DNA of 64,000 nt from JADKIH01 sp043747595. GTDB lineage: Bacteria; Bacteroidota; Bacteroidia; AKYH767-A; 2013-40CM-41-45. The DNA lies in the NCBI GenBank assembly GCA_043747595.1, contig JAYTOX010000003.1:1-64000 (forward strand), given 5' to 3'. The translations under genes and the position numbers were made by a program. Below the pieces are notes generated by a model. The model was not told the origin of the DNA and ran no database searches. It saw only the letters and a program-made list of their open reading frames with translations. This document shows, one piece after another, positions 45,865 to 54,070 of the stretch; position 1 is the first letter of the stretch, and every line of letters begins with the position of its first letter.

Positions 45865-46796
45865 TTCTTTTCGATATAAATTGAAAGGTCTTTATTTCGT
45901 ATTCTCGAATTAACAATTTTTAAACACGCAAAATACGATCGTGCTTTTTCGCCGTAGCTTCGTTGAAATAAGGCAAGAAAAGAAAATACAACTATCCTTG
46001 CAATCATGTGCAAGTTACAAACTAAAACAATAGCAATTTTTTGAAACCGATTTGAGTACTTATTAATAAATTTCACCTTACTCAATAATTGATTTGCAAT
46101 AACCATCGTATAACTCTTCGTTGAACTTTTTCCCGAATGATGAACAATTTCAGTTAATGGAAAATAAATATTCTTTCCTCCTGATAATTTATTCTTCAAA
46201 CAAAGATCAACATCTTCCATCCAAAATAAATTCGGATCGAACATATTTAATTCAACAAAATAATTTTTTTCGAGCAACAATGCCGCGCCGGAAATAGCTT
46301 CCACTTCTTTTTTATCGCTAATTTTTTCGGCAATAATTTTAAAACCGGGAATTATGTGTGTGAGATAAAAAAGCTCACCGAACATTTGCCATACTCCCGG
46401 AAACTTAATTAACGAGCGCTGAACAGTTCCATTTGTATTAAGTAAACGAGGCGCGTAAATTCTCTTTTCATTTTCAGAATAATAATCGTCCAGAAACTTA
46501 CCCATTGAATCATCTATCAATTCAGTATCAGGATTAAGTAAGAATAATGTTTCACCACTGGCTATTTTTGCTGCTTCATTATTCCCTACTGAGAACCCAA
46601 GATTAGTTTGCGAATCAATCAATCGAACTTGAGGAAAATCACTTTTTAGCATTTCGACTGTTCCATCGTTCGAACAATTATCGAGAACAATAATTTCAAA
46701 AGAATATTCTTGTGGCCAAAATTTTTCGAGCGAGCGAATACACAACTTAAGAAGGTCGCGAACATTATAGCTAACTATGATGATTGATATTTTCAT
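45861..46796 (-). CDS. Glycosyltransferase family 2 (rhamnosyltransferase-like)
   Basis: A GT-A glycosyltransferase (311 residues) of the WbbL/rhamnosyltransferase-like group. It opens I-S-I-I-I-V-S-Y-N-V-R-D, then V-L-D-N-C-S-N-D-G-T, N-L-G-F-S-V-G-N-N, L-L-N-P-D-T-E-L (metal site), and W-M-E-D-V-D-L-C-L-K, a pattern very common for transferases acting on polyprenyl-linked GlcNAc. Rhamnose as donor is a family-based guess. A hydrophobic stretch near residues 255-275 may attach it to the membrane. Confidence 0.86.
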   Translation of the reverse strand: MKISIIIVSYNVRDLLKLCIRSLEKFWPQEYSFEIIVLDNCSNDGTVEMLKSDFPQVRLIDSQTNLGFSVGNNEAAKIASGETLFLLNPDTELIDDSMGKFLDDYYSENEKRIYAPRLLNTNGTVQRSLIKFPGVWQMFGELFYLTHIIPGFKIIAEKISDKKEVEAISGAALLLEKNYFVELNMFDPNLFWMEDVDLCLKNKLSGGKNIYFPLTEIVHHSGKSSTKSYTMVIANQLLSKVKFINKYSNRFQKIAIVLVCNLHMIARIVVFSFLALFQRSYGEKARSYFACLKIVNSRIRNKDLSIYIEKK

Positions 46797-46798
46797 AA

Positions 46799-48067
46799 TC
46801 AGATGAGTGACGGTTTATCATTATCAGATCTTAAACCAATGAGTAACCACAAGAAAAAAGATGCGAATGTAAAATCGGGTACGTTGCTAACAATTGATTG
46901 AAAGCCGATAATCAAGAGCAAACAGAGAAAGAATGCTTTATCGTAAGAGTTTTGAATTTGGAGAACAGATTTAATGACAAAAAACATTAGTACCACAAAA
47001 AAAATAAATCCGGGAATTCCGGTTTCGAGTAGCAGTTTTAAATACCAACCATCGTTTGCATAAATTGCTGCAGGCACGTCGGTATCTTTAAATAAACGGT
47101 CAGCAACATGTCCGGCTTTACCGAGACCGAAACCCATAGGGTGACTTTTAAAATCGTTTACAGAAGTATTCCAGAAATCAACACGTTTAATATGATCGCC
47201 CATTTCCATCGTATTCACCGACGATTTCATAATAAATCCGAATAAGAAAAAAGCATCTTTCTTTGGAGAAATAGCATTGATACAAAGAGTAGAAATGGTT
47301 ACAACGGTTAATAATGGAAGTATTATTTTCCTGAAGCCTTTTAACAAAAAAAGGAACACCGGTATCATAATAATAAAAGCCAAGATAGCGCCACGACTGA
47401 TACTTAAGACTAAACAAACACCATTTAGAATAAATAAAAGCAAATCAATTTTCGAATTATTTTTTCGATAGAGAACCAAAAAATAAAGCGCTGCGAATGC
47501 AACAACCGAAGAAAAAACCAATGGAGTATAAAAAAGTGAAGTCATACGAGGCACAAGTTGATGTTCGAACTCATAATCGTGATTGAGGTTGATAATATAT
47601 AGATATAAATTATGAAACGGGAAATACAACAAAAGACCAACGACTGCAATTGCAGAAATAATTAGCATCAGTTTCCGCAGCAGATCAGCTCCTATTCCGT
47701 TCAACATTGCATTTCGACCAACGAAATACATAAACATTGGAAGGTACGTCAATCGAAAGCCGTAGACTATAGCCATTTTATGTTGAGAAAGAAGGCTTCC
47801 ATAAATTACACTAAAAGCAATGTAGCCAAGAAAGATAAAATCAATTTTGTCTAGTTTCTTTTTTTTGAAAAGATCAAGTAAACAAAAGGAAGAGATGGCA
47901 GCAAAAATAAGATCAGGTAGAACTGAAAAAGCGATCGATACAAAAGTAAACCCGGCGGCATCTCCAAAAAGAAAAGCACGCAAAGTTGGAAAGAGAGCGG
48001 CAAAAATAAAAACTGCTATTGTGGCATTTCTCCACCACAGCTTAGGCAACGGCAGAGAGTTTTGCAT
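46799..48067 (-). CDS. O-antigen ligase/polymerase family membrane protein (second copy)
   Basis: A 422-residue protein with about 11 membrane helices and a periplasmic loop near residues 280-345 with F-W-N-T-S-V-N-D-F-K-S-H-P-M-G-F-G-L-G-K, the region that in PF04932 proteins precedes the catalytic histidine. The canonical H-N-x-Y is replaced by Y-A-N-D-G-W-Y-L-K-L-L-L-E-T-G, so it is a more divergent member than the copy at 41183-42463. Its first 26 bases overlap the end of the flippase gene in another frame, implying coupling. Wzy-type polymerisation is the likeliest role. Confidence 0.78.
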   Translation of the reverse strand: MQNSLPLPKLWWRNATIAVFIFAALFPTLRAFLFGDAAGFTFVSIAFSVLPDLIFAAISSFCLLDLFKKKKLDKIDFIFLGYIAFSVIYGSLLSQHKMAIVYGFRLTYLPMFMYFVGRNAMLNGIGADLLRKLMLIISAIAVVGLLLYFPFHNLYLYIINLNHDYEFEHQLVPRMTSLFYTPLVFSSVVAFAALYFLVLYRKNNSKIDLLLFILNGVCLVLSISRGAILAFIIMIPVFLFLLKGFRKIILPLLTVVTISTLCINAISPKKDAFFLFGFIMKSSVNTMEMGDHIKRVDFWNTSVNDFKSHPMGFGLGKAGHVADRLFKDTDVPAAIYANDGWYLKLLLETGIPGFIFFVVLMFFVIKSVLQIQNSYDKAFFLCLLLIIGFQSIVSNVPDFTFASFFLWLLIGLRSDNDKPSLI

Positions 48068-49304
48068 CGTGATCTTTTGCTAATGAAAGAAACCAAGTAA
48101 TCATATAAATACAAATTCCAATGTGGAATACAGACGTATAAATTAGGAAATTCGTAGGCGATTTTTCAAGGAAGGTGACAAAGAGAGGAATGGTAAGAAA
48201 GAGAACCAATGAAATAAAATTGACTACTAAAAATTTCCGTTGCTTACGAAGAATGACAGCCAATTGAGAGATGGGCGCTTTTATAAATTCAAGGAAAAAC
48301 CAACCGATCAATATTTGAGCATATACACCTGAGATTTCCCAATTATGTCCAAAGACCAAGGCGAAAACAAATGGCCCGGCCGCTAGCAGAATAATTAAAA
48401 TAGGAAGAGAAATGAGAAACGTTCTTTTTACAGTGAGCAAAGTTAACTCATACATTGTTTTTTGTTCGCGAAATAATTTAGAACTCTCCGAGAAAAATAT
48501 TTGCGTAATGGGCTTAATGATCAGACCAATTGGAGCTTGTAAAATACGGTTACAGAGAGCAAAATATCCGGCCGTTTCAGGACCAAAATAATAAGAGATA
48601 AGCAATGTAATTCCGGTAAACTGAAATGCATCGATGAGAGAAATGGCAACATTCGCTCTAGGAAAATCTTTGTATTCGGAGGCCAACTCCGAAAGTTTTT
48701 CCGGAACCATCTCTTCATACTTATTTTTTCTTCGAAAGAAGTAGCCAAGAATTAAAACAGAGAACCCCGTGCCGATAATTGAACCAAGAATTAAACCATG
48801 ACTATTGAACTTAAAAAGTACGAGTGCTAATCCACCTGTTACAACAGTTTCAATTATTCGAACCGCAGAGAGCAGTTTATAATTTTCCTCACGTGTATGC
48901 CAATAGTTGAACACACTGCTAAAGCCAAGAGAAATGATTGCAAGCGGAATCATCCACGACACTTTTGCCATTTCACTTTGCCTGAACCAAATGGCCATGT
49001 TATCGCCAAAGAAATAAAACAACGGAATTGAAAGTATTCCAAACGATAAAAGGAGAATGACGCACAATTTTACCAAGGCTCGGGCTTTGCTCACTTCGCG
49101 CGGAATAACAACAGCCAATTCATATTTTCCGGTAAAGACAACAGAAAAATAAAATGCGATCGTAAGAAAAACAACCTGAGCACCAAATTGCTCCGGTAAA
49201 TACATTCGCGTAAGAAACGAAGTGAGGATAAAATTCAAAGCCTGTGCTAGACCTGATCCGACAAGGAGAATAGATATCTTCTTAAAGAAAGCAGGAATTT
49301 GCAC
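48042..49304 (-). CDS. Polysaccharide flippase (Wzx-like)
   Basis: A 420-residue, about 12-helix membrane protein of the oligosaccharide flippase family. The N-terminal G-S-G-L-A-Q-A-L-N-F-I-L-T-S-F-L-T-R-M-Y and the P-E-Q-F-G-A-Q-V-V-F loop are family-typical. It is the first gene of the operon that runs from 49304 to 37930, translocating completed lipid-linked units for the downstream polymerase. Its last 26 bases overlap the next gene. It begins 18 bases after the rny stop on the same strand, so read-through from rny is possible; no terminator was found there. Confidence 0.88.
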   Translation of the reverse strand: MQIPAFFKKISILLVGSGLAQALNFILTSFLTRMYLPEQFGAQVVFLTIAFYFSVVFTGKYELAVVIPREVSKARALVKLCVILLLSFGILSIPLFYFFGDNMAIWFRQSEMAKVSWMIPLAIISLGFSSVFNYWHTREENYKLLSAVRIIETVVTGGLALVLFKFNSHGLILGSIIGTGFSVLILGYFFRRKNKYEEMVPEKLSELASEYKDFPRANVAISLIDAFQFTGITLLISYYFGPETAGYFALCNRILQAPIGLIIKPITQIFFSESSKLFREQKTMYELTLLTVKRTFLISLPILIILLAAGPFVFALVFGHNWEISGVYAQILIGWFFLEFIKAPISQLAVILRKQRKFLVVNFISLVLFLTIPLFVTFLEKSPTNFLIYTSVFHIGICIYMITWFLSLAKDHDAKLSAVA

Positions 49305-49322
49305 AGGCTAAATTTTATTAGA

Positions 49323-50894
49323 TTACTTAGCGTAATTGACAGATCGTGTTTCGCGAATAACAGTTACTTTAACCTGACCGGGATAGGTCATTTCTGTTTG
49401 AATGCGATTGGCGATATCGAACGAAAGTACTTCAGCAGCTTTGTCGGTAATTTTTTCACTTTGCACTACCACACGTAATTCACGACCCGCTTGAATAGCG
49501 AAAGTTTTTTCAACACCAGGATAAGAGAGAGCAAGAGCTTCCATATCTTTCAATCGTTTGATGTACGATTCAACCACTTCACGACGAGCGCCTGGGCGAG
49601 CACCGGAAATGGCATCACACACTTGTACTATTGGAGAAATCATACTGTTCATTTCTATTTCGTCGTGGTGAGCACCGATGGCATTACACACTTCAGCATT
49701 CTCTTTAAACTTCTCAGCGAGCTTCATACCAAGAATAGCATGCGGTAATTCCGGTTCATCATCGGGGACTTTTCCGATATCGTGTAAAAGTCCGGCACGC
49801 TTAGCAAGTTTCACATTGAGACCTAATTCGGCAGCCATGATTGCGCAGAGGTTAGCTACCTCGCGTGAGTGCTGAAGAAGATTTTGTCCGTATGAAGAAC
49901 GATATTTCATACGCCCAACCATGCGTATTAATTCGGGAGCAAGACCATGAATTCCTAGATCGATTGTAGTACGTTTTCCGATTTCAACAATTTCATCTTC
50001 GAGTTGACGTTTCACTTTAGCAACTACTTCTTCAATACGAGCCGGGTGGATTCGACCATCACTTACTAACTGATGTAAGGCAAGGCGAGCAAGTTCACGA
50101 CGAACAGGATCGAAGCCGGAAAGTATAATTGTTTCAGGAGTGTCGTCAACAATAATTTCAATGCCTGTTGCAGCTTCAAGCGCGCGGATGTTACGTCCTT
50201 CACGACCAATAATACGCCCTTTTACTTCATCATTTTCTATATTGAAAATAGTGACAGCATTTTCTACGGCGTGTTCAGTTGCTACACGTTGAATCGTTTG
50301 AATAATAATTTTCTTCGATTCTTTATTGGCAGTAAGTTTCGCTTCTTCCATGATGTCTTTGATGTACGACATCGCTTCCGTTTTAGCTTCAGCTTTTAAA
50401 GCTTCCACTAATTGCGACTTTGCCTGATCAACACTTAAACCGCTGATTTTTTCCAGCTGTTCAACTTGACGTTGGTGTTGTTTGCCCAGTTCTTCTTTTT
50501 TACCTTCAAGAATATCCAATTGATTTTTTAGATTGGCTTGAAGCGTTTCATATTCTTTTTCCTTCTTCTGGGTTTGTTCCAATTTCTGAGCAATAGCCGT
50601 CTCTTTTTGTTTAATTCTGTTTTCGGCCGCGTTAATATTCCTGTCTTTTTCAGAAATTACTTTTTCGTGTTCCGTTTTCAGCTGCAAAAACTTTTCTTTG
50701 GCTTCAAGAATTTTATTCTTTTTTAGGACTTCGGCTTCAGCTTCAGCTTCCTTAAGAATGATCTGTGCTTTGTCGCCAGCTAATTGCTCTTTTGCTTTCG
50801 TTGCCTTTTTCGACAACTGAGAAGAAATAGTAAATCCTGCAATGAGCGAAACGATAACACCGATGAGTAGATATAGTAATGATATTTCCGGCAT
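49323..50894 (-). CDS. rny: Ribonuclease Y
   Basis: Ribonuclease Y, a membrane-anchored endoribonuclease that initiates mRNA decay. I choose the ATG at 50894, which gives 523 residues, the usual length, starting M-P-E-I-S-L-L-Y-L-L-I-G with a single N-terminal membrane anchor; the frame stays open upstream only through a low-complexity repeat tract. Next is a long coiled coil (about residues 30-200), a KH domain (G-R-I-I-G-R-E-G-R-N-I-R-A-L near 215), and the HD domain with H-D-I-G-K-V near 365. It follows the 6S RNA and zapA on the same strand. Confidence 0.95.
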   Translation of the reverse strand: MPEISLLYLLIGVIVSLIAGFTISSQLSKKATKAKEQLAGDKAQIILKEAEAEAEVLKKNKILEAKEKFLQLKTEHEKVISEKDRNINAAENRIKQKETAIAQKLEQTQKKEKEYETLQANLKNQLDILEGKKEELGKQHQRQVEQLEKISGLSVDQAKSQLVEALKAEAKTEAMSYIKDIMEEAKLTANKESKKIIIQTIQRVATEHAVENAVTIFNIENDEVKGRIIGREGRNIRALEAATGIEIIVDDTPETIILSGFDPVRRELARLALHQLVSDGRIHPARIEEVVAKVKRQLEDEIVEIGKRTTIDLGIHGLAPELIRMVGRMKYRSSYGQNLLQHSREVANLCAIMAAELGLNVKLAKRAGLLHDIGKVPDDEPELPHAILGMKLAEKFKENAEVCNAIGAHHDEIEMNSMISPIVQVCDAISGARPGARREVVESYIKRLKDMEALALSYPGVEKTFAIQAGRELRVVVQSEKITDKAAEVLSFDIANRIQTEMTYPGQVKVTVIRETRSVNYAK

Positions 50895-50900
50895 AATTGA

Positions 50901-50990
50901 ATTATGAATGGTTATTAATGGATGATTAATGTTGATTAATGAATAATTATGAATGGTTATTAATGGATGATTAATGTTGATTAATGAATA
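50901..50990. repeat. Two perfect 45-bp tandem repeats in the rny leader
   Basis: A 45-base unit beginning ATTATGAATGG and ending GATTAATGAATA occurs twice head to tail (50901-50945, 50946-50990) with no mismatch. It lies immediately upstream of the rny start, in its 5' leader. The unit length is a multiple of three and keeps an in-frame extension of rny open, but the encoded peptide is low complexity. Confidence 0.9.
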
Positions 50991-51063
50991 ATGATTAATG
51001 GATAATGAATAATGAATAATGATTGATGTATAATGATTGATGAATGATGGATAATGATTAATG
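50991..51063. repeat. Heptad-phased nnnnATG/CATnnnn array
   Basis: From 50994 to 51063 the + strand divides cleanly into ten consecutive 7-base units all ending in ATG or the like (attaatg, gataatg, aataatg, aataatg, attgatg, tataatg, attgatg, aatgatg, gataatg, attaatg). On the transcribed strand these are CATTATT/CATCAAT-like heptads. Confidence 0.85.
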
Positions 51064-51103
51064 AAGAAGTATGATGTTTGAAGTATGAAAGTTAATACTA
51101 GCA

Positions 51104-51145
51104 CTTACTACTTACTACTTACTACTTACTACTCACTACTCACTA
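51104..51145. repeat. Heptad array CTTACTA/CTCACTA
   Basis: Six head-to-tail 7-base units: four CTTACTA followed by two CTCACTA. They lie between the rny leader repeats and the 3' end of the 6S RNA. The unit resembles the heptads at 24.6 and 55.2 kb. Confidence 0.85.
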
Positions 51146-51163
51146 ATTACTTATCGCTTACTC

Positions 51164-51365
51164 AAAAAAAAAACCGCATTAATTCCGGGACTTGTTAAAC
51201 CCCTAAGTCATGGGTGAAGCTGTCTGGCTTTTCTGGTTTCTGCTGTTACCTACGAGAGGCTTCGCGATTAGACGAAGTGCGGCCTACCATTGAAGTCATT
51301 GAACGAGTAGCTCCAATTGTATTGAAATGTTGAGTTTATAAGTGATCCGGAATTAATGCGGCTAT
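51164..51365 (-). ncRNA. ssrS: 6S RNA (ssrS), regulator of RNA polymerase
   Basis: A long rod-like RNA whose ends form a perfect 15-bp closing stem (51174-51188 with 51347-51361, arms CCGCATTAATTCCGG / CCGGAATTAATGCGG). The enclosed sequence is about 158 bases. On the reverse strand the stem is followed by ten T residues (51173-51164), giving an intrinsic terminator and fixing the orientation; the other strand has no such run. About 188 nt matches 6S RNA length, and the position between zapA and rny on the same strand parallels the zapA-ssrS linkage of E. coli. 6S RNA mimics an open promoter and sequesters sigma-primary RNA polymerase. I did not run a covariance search. Confidence 0.72.
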
Positions 51366-51458
51366 GCATTAAAGTTGAGTACAAAAACAATAGCAAATTT
51401 CAATGAATTGAAAAATTCAACTTGTTAAGGTACAAAACGTATTTTCAAAGAACGGACG

Positions 51459-51788
51459 CTAAACGGGAGAGTTTTCTTTAGCAAGGTATTCATCAACTAA
51501 GAGTGTAAGATAATCAATTTGATCTTTCACTTCACGCGTTGAATTATGCTTTTTATCCTGTTTTGGTGCTGCAATTGCTTCGCTGGCAAATTGAAGGGCA
51601 CTCATTGCTAAAAGATCTTGTTTGTCTTTTACCGCATAGTTTTCTTCAAAATCTTTTATACGCTTATTAATATTTTCAGCGGCCTGCATCACTTTCTCCT
51701 GCTCGTCGTGTGTAATTCGGAGCGGATAAGTGCGATTCGCAATAGAAACTTTTATCGACAGTAATTCTCCCATTTGGGTTGGATTCAC
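51459..51788 (-). CDS. zapA: Cell division protein ZapA
   Basis: ZapA binds and cross-links FtsZ filaments at midcell. The protein (up to 109 residues) contains L-S-I-K-V-S-I-A-N-R-T-Y-P-L-R-I, the typical N-terminal strand, and then a long helical coiled-coil region with I-N-K-R-I-K-D-F-E. The longest start is a GTG at 51788 that overlaps the upstream stop (GTGA); an ATG at 51773 (M-G-E-L-L-S-I) matches the usual family start better. It lies between a ZapB-like gene and the 6S RNA. Confidence 0.88.
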   Translation of the reverse strand: MNPTQMGELLSIKVSIANRTYPLRITHDEQEKVMQAAENINKRIKDFEENYAVKDKQDLLAMSALQFASEAIAAPKQDKKHNSTREVKDQIDYLTLLVDEYLAKENSPV

Positions 51789-52090
51789 TTATGGTTTTCA
51801 TCGATCATGGAAATACTTTTGTCAATATCTCCAATAATCTCACTAATTCTTTTTTTCATATTACTGATGCTCTGACGAGTAGAAGTAGTCTCAATTTCTT
51901 TCAAATTTCGGTATCCTTCTTCAAGACGTTGAACTTTTAATCGTTCTTCTTCCAATTCAAGCATCAACTTTTTGTTTTCGGCTAGCAATTCGTTATTGCT
52001 TTGCTTTAACGCTTCATGCAAATGTATCAATTTTTGAATGCGTATTTCCAGCGCAGAAAAATTACTTTTCAAGTCTGTTTGCTCACTCAT
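51785..52090 (-). CDS. Short coiled-coil protein, ZapB-like
   Basis: A 101-residue, highly charged protein that is almost entirely coiled coil (about residues 10-70, with L-E-I-R-I-Q-K-L-I-H-L-H-E and heptad leucines), followed by a helical C-terminal tail. It overlaps zapA by four bases. By size, composition and linkage it resembles ZapB-type division proteins that partner ZapA, but no diagnostic motif distinguishes it from other small coiled-coil proteins. The 52091-52375 spacer upstream is a divergent promoter region shared with lolD. Confidence 0.6.
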   Translation of the reverse strand: MSEQTDLKSNFSALEIRIQKLIHLHEALKQSNNELLAENKKLMLELEEERLKVQRLEEGYRNLKEIETTSTRQSISNMKKRISEIIGDIDKSISMIDENHK

Positions 52091-52375
52091 TTTAAATGAT
52101 TATTTGTTGATGAAATATAAATGCAATTAACAAAAAATATTTAAATAATTACATAAATTATGAACACGCAGTTGTCAGATTCTCAATACTATTGCATTTC
52201 AAGTGTAAAGTAAAGAAGAGCGCGTTATTTTTTCGAAATATGGACTAAGCCCGAACAAATTTTTCTTCCGCATCGTCAATTAAACTCGAAATTTGTAAAT
52301 TAATCGATTGATAATCAAGCTCAATAAAAGAAATATTAATTAGAAATCAACTTTTAGTACATTCGCCATCTATCT

Positions 52376-53026
52376 ATGATTAAAGCTAAAGGCATATTTA
52401 AAACCTACGATTCACTTCAAGTACTAAAGGGTATCGACTTGGAAATCAGTAAGGGAGAAATTGTTTCTATCGTCGGTGCATCGGGTGCCGGCAAAAGTAC
52501 TTTGCTCCATATTTTAGGAACATTGGATACGGCCGACAAGGGGATATTAACAATCGACGACATTGAAGTGAGTGCTTTACGCGACAAAAAAATAGCCCGA
52601 TTTCGCAACCAAAAAATTGGTTTTGTTTTTCAAGCTCACCACCTATTGCCAGAATTTACCGCGCTAGAAAATATTATGATGCCGGCTCTTATTTCGGGTG
52701 CTTCAAAGACTGCAGCCGATAAAAAAGCAAAAACTCTACTCGATCAACTTGGACTGATTAATCGTGCCGAACATCGCCCTTCGGAACTTAGCGGAGGAGA
52801 ACAACAACGTGTTGCCGTAGCTCGAGCATTGATTAATGATCCTTCAGTTATTTTTGCCGACGAACCATCGGGCAATCTCGATTCTGCTTCCGCTAAAGCA
52901 CTACACGAATTATTTTTTGAGTTAAGAAAATCGCTTAACCAAACGTTTGTAATCGTAACGCACAACAATGAATTGGCCGACATGGCCGATCGAAAACTAA
53001 CGATCAAAGATGGAATTTGCCACTAA
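52376..53026 (+). CDS. lolD: Lipoprotein-releasing ABC transporter ATPase
   Basis: A 216-residue ABC ATPase of the LolD/MacB group, which powers release of lipoproteins from the inner membrane with LolC/E-type permeases. Walker A is G-A-S-G-A-G-K-S-T (residues 34-42), the signature L-S-G-G-E-Q-Q-R-V, Walker B V-I-F-A-D-E-P-S-G, and H-loop V-T-H-N. Q-K-I-G-F-V-F-Q-A-H-H-L-L-P is characteristic of this subfamily. No permease gene is adjacent. TACATTCG at 52358-52365 is a one-mismatch -7 candidate. It converges on selD with 3 bases between. Confidence 0.88.
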   Translation: MIKAKGIFKTYDSLQVLKGIDLEISKGEIVSIVGASGAGKSTLLHILGTLDTADKGILTIDDIEVSALRDKKIARFRNQKIGFVFQAHHLLPEFTALENIMMPALISGASKTAADKKAKTLLDQLGLINRAEHRPSELSGGEQQRVAVARALINDPSVIFADEPSGNLDSASAKALHELFFELRKSLNQTFVIVTHNNELADMADRKLTIKDGICH

Positions 53027-53029
53027 AGA

Positions 53030-54070
53030 TTAAATCACTTCGACAATCTTTTCTTTTCGGTCAACAATTTCACCAATTGATTCTAAATAATTTTCCAGTC
53101 CATTTTTTTGAAAAAGCTCTCTCACCTGATCAACATTTTCAGAAGCAACGCTCAGCAATAATCCACCGCTGGTTTGTGGATCGCAGAGAGAAATAAATTC
53201 CGGACCATTCACACCACTTACTTTTTTCTCGTAAGCATTCCAATTTCGATAGGTGTTGTCGGGAAAAATAAATTGAGTCATATACTCTTCTACTCCCGGA
53301 AGCAACTTAATATTTTTGTAGTTAAGCATAGCAGAAACATTACTTCCTTCACACATTTCGATAAGATGACCAACGAGGCCAAAGCCTGTAATGTCAGTCA
53401 TTGCATGGACGCCACTAAACTTTGCCAGTTCAACACCGATTAAATTTAATTGTGTCATACTTTCAACAGCAGCCACTAAATGTTCAGCGTTTACTTTATT
53501 TCTTTTCAATGCAGCAGAAACAATTCCGGTGCCGATCGATTTCGTCAAGAATAACTGATCGCCAACTTTCGCACCTTTATTTCGTTTTAAATGATTTGTC
53601 TTAACCAAACCATTTACCACAAGACCAAATACAGGCTCAGAGATATCAATGCTATGTCCACCACCGATTGGAATTCCCGCTAGTGCACAAAGCTCATTCG
53701 CACCACGCATAATTTCACCAACTATTTCAACCGGCAATTTATCGACCGGAAAGCCCAATATCGCCAAAGCAAAAATCGGCTTCCCTCCCATTGCATAAAT
53801 ATCGCTTAGAGAATTAGCCGCTGCAATTTTACCGAAGAGATACGGATCGTCAACAATGGGAGTAAAAAAATCGGTAGTGCTCAGCAATAAAAGTTCATCA
53901 TCAAGTTTCCAAACAGCAGCATCTTCATTGCCATCATTACCCGCAATTAAATTAGGATAAGAGTTATTCAATTTTACTTTCTGCAAAATATTTTCAAGCA
54001 CAGCCGGAGCTATTTTGCAACCACAGCCACTGCCTTTAGAAAGTTGAGTTAATTTGATTTCAGTATTCAC
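53030..54070 (-). CDS. selD: Selenide, water dikinase
   Basis: SelD makes selenophosphate from selenide and ATP. At 346 residues it fits the family. The N terminus shows G-S-G-C-G-C-K-I-A-P, aligning C16 with catalytic Cys17 and K19 with Lys20 of E. coli SelD, so this is a cysteine rather than selenocysteine form. D-F-F-T-P-I-V-D-D and G-K-I-A-A-A-N-S-L-S-D-I-Y-A-M-G-G (ATP/metal site) follow. Its start overlaps the mnmH stop by four bases, indicating a two-gene operon for tRNA selenation. Confidence 0.95.
   Translation of the reverse strand: MNTEIKLTQLSKGSGCGCKIAPAVLENILQKVKLNNSYPNLIAGNDGNEDAAVWKLDDELLLLSTTDFFTPIVDDPYLFGKIAAANSLSDIYAMGGKPIFALAILGFPVDKLPVEIVGEIMRGANELCALAGIPIGGGHSIDISEPVFGLVVNGLVKTNHLKRNKGAKVGDQLFLTKSIGTGIVSAALKRNKVNAEHLVAAVESMTQLNLIGVELAKFSGVHAMTDITGFGLVGHLIEMCEGSNVSAMLNYKNIKLLPGVEEYMTQFIFPDNTYRNWNAYEKKVSGVNGPEFISLCDPQTSGGLLLSVASENVDQVRELFQKNGLENYLESIGEIVDRKEKIVEVI

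Noticed and set aside
50895..51104. N-terminal extension of RNase Y through the repeats
   Set aside because: Low-complexity His/Asn/Ile peptide encoded by tandem repeats; the standard RNase Y start is at 50894.
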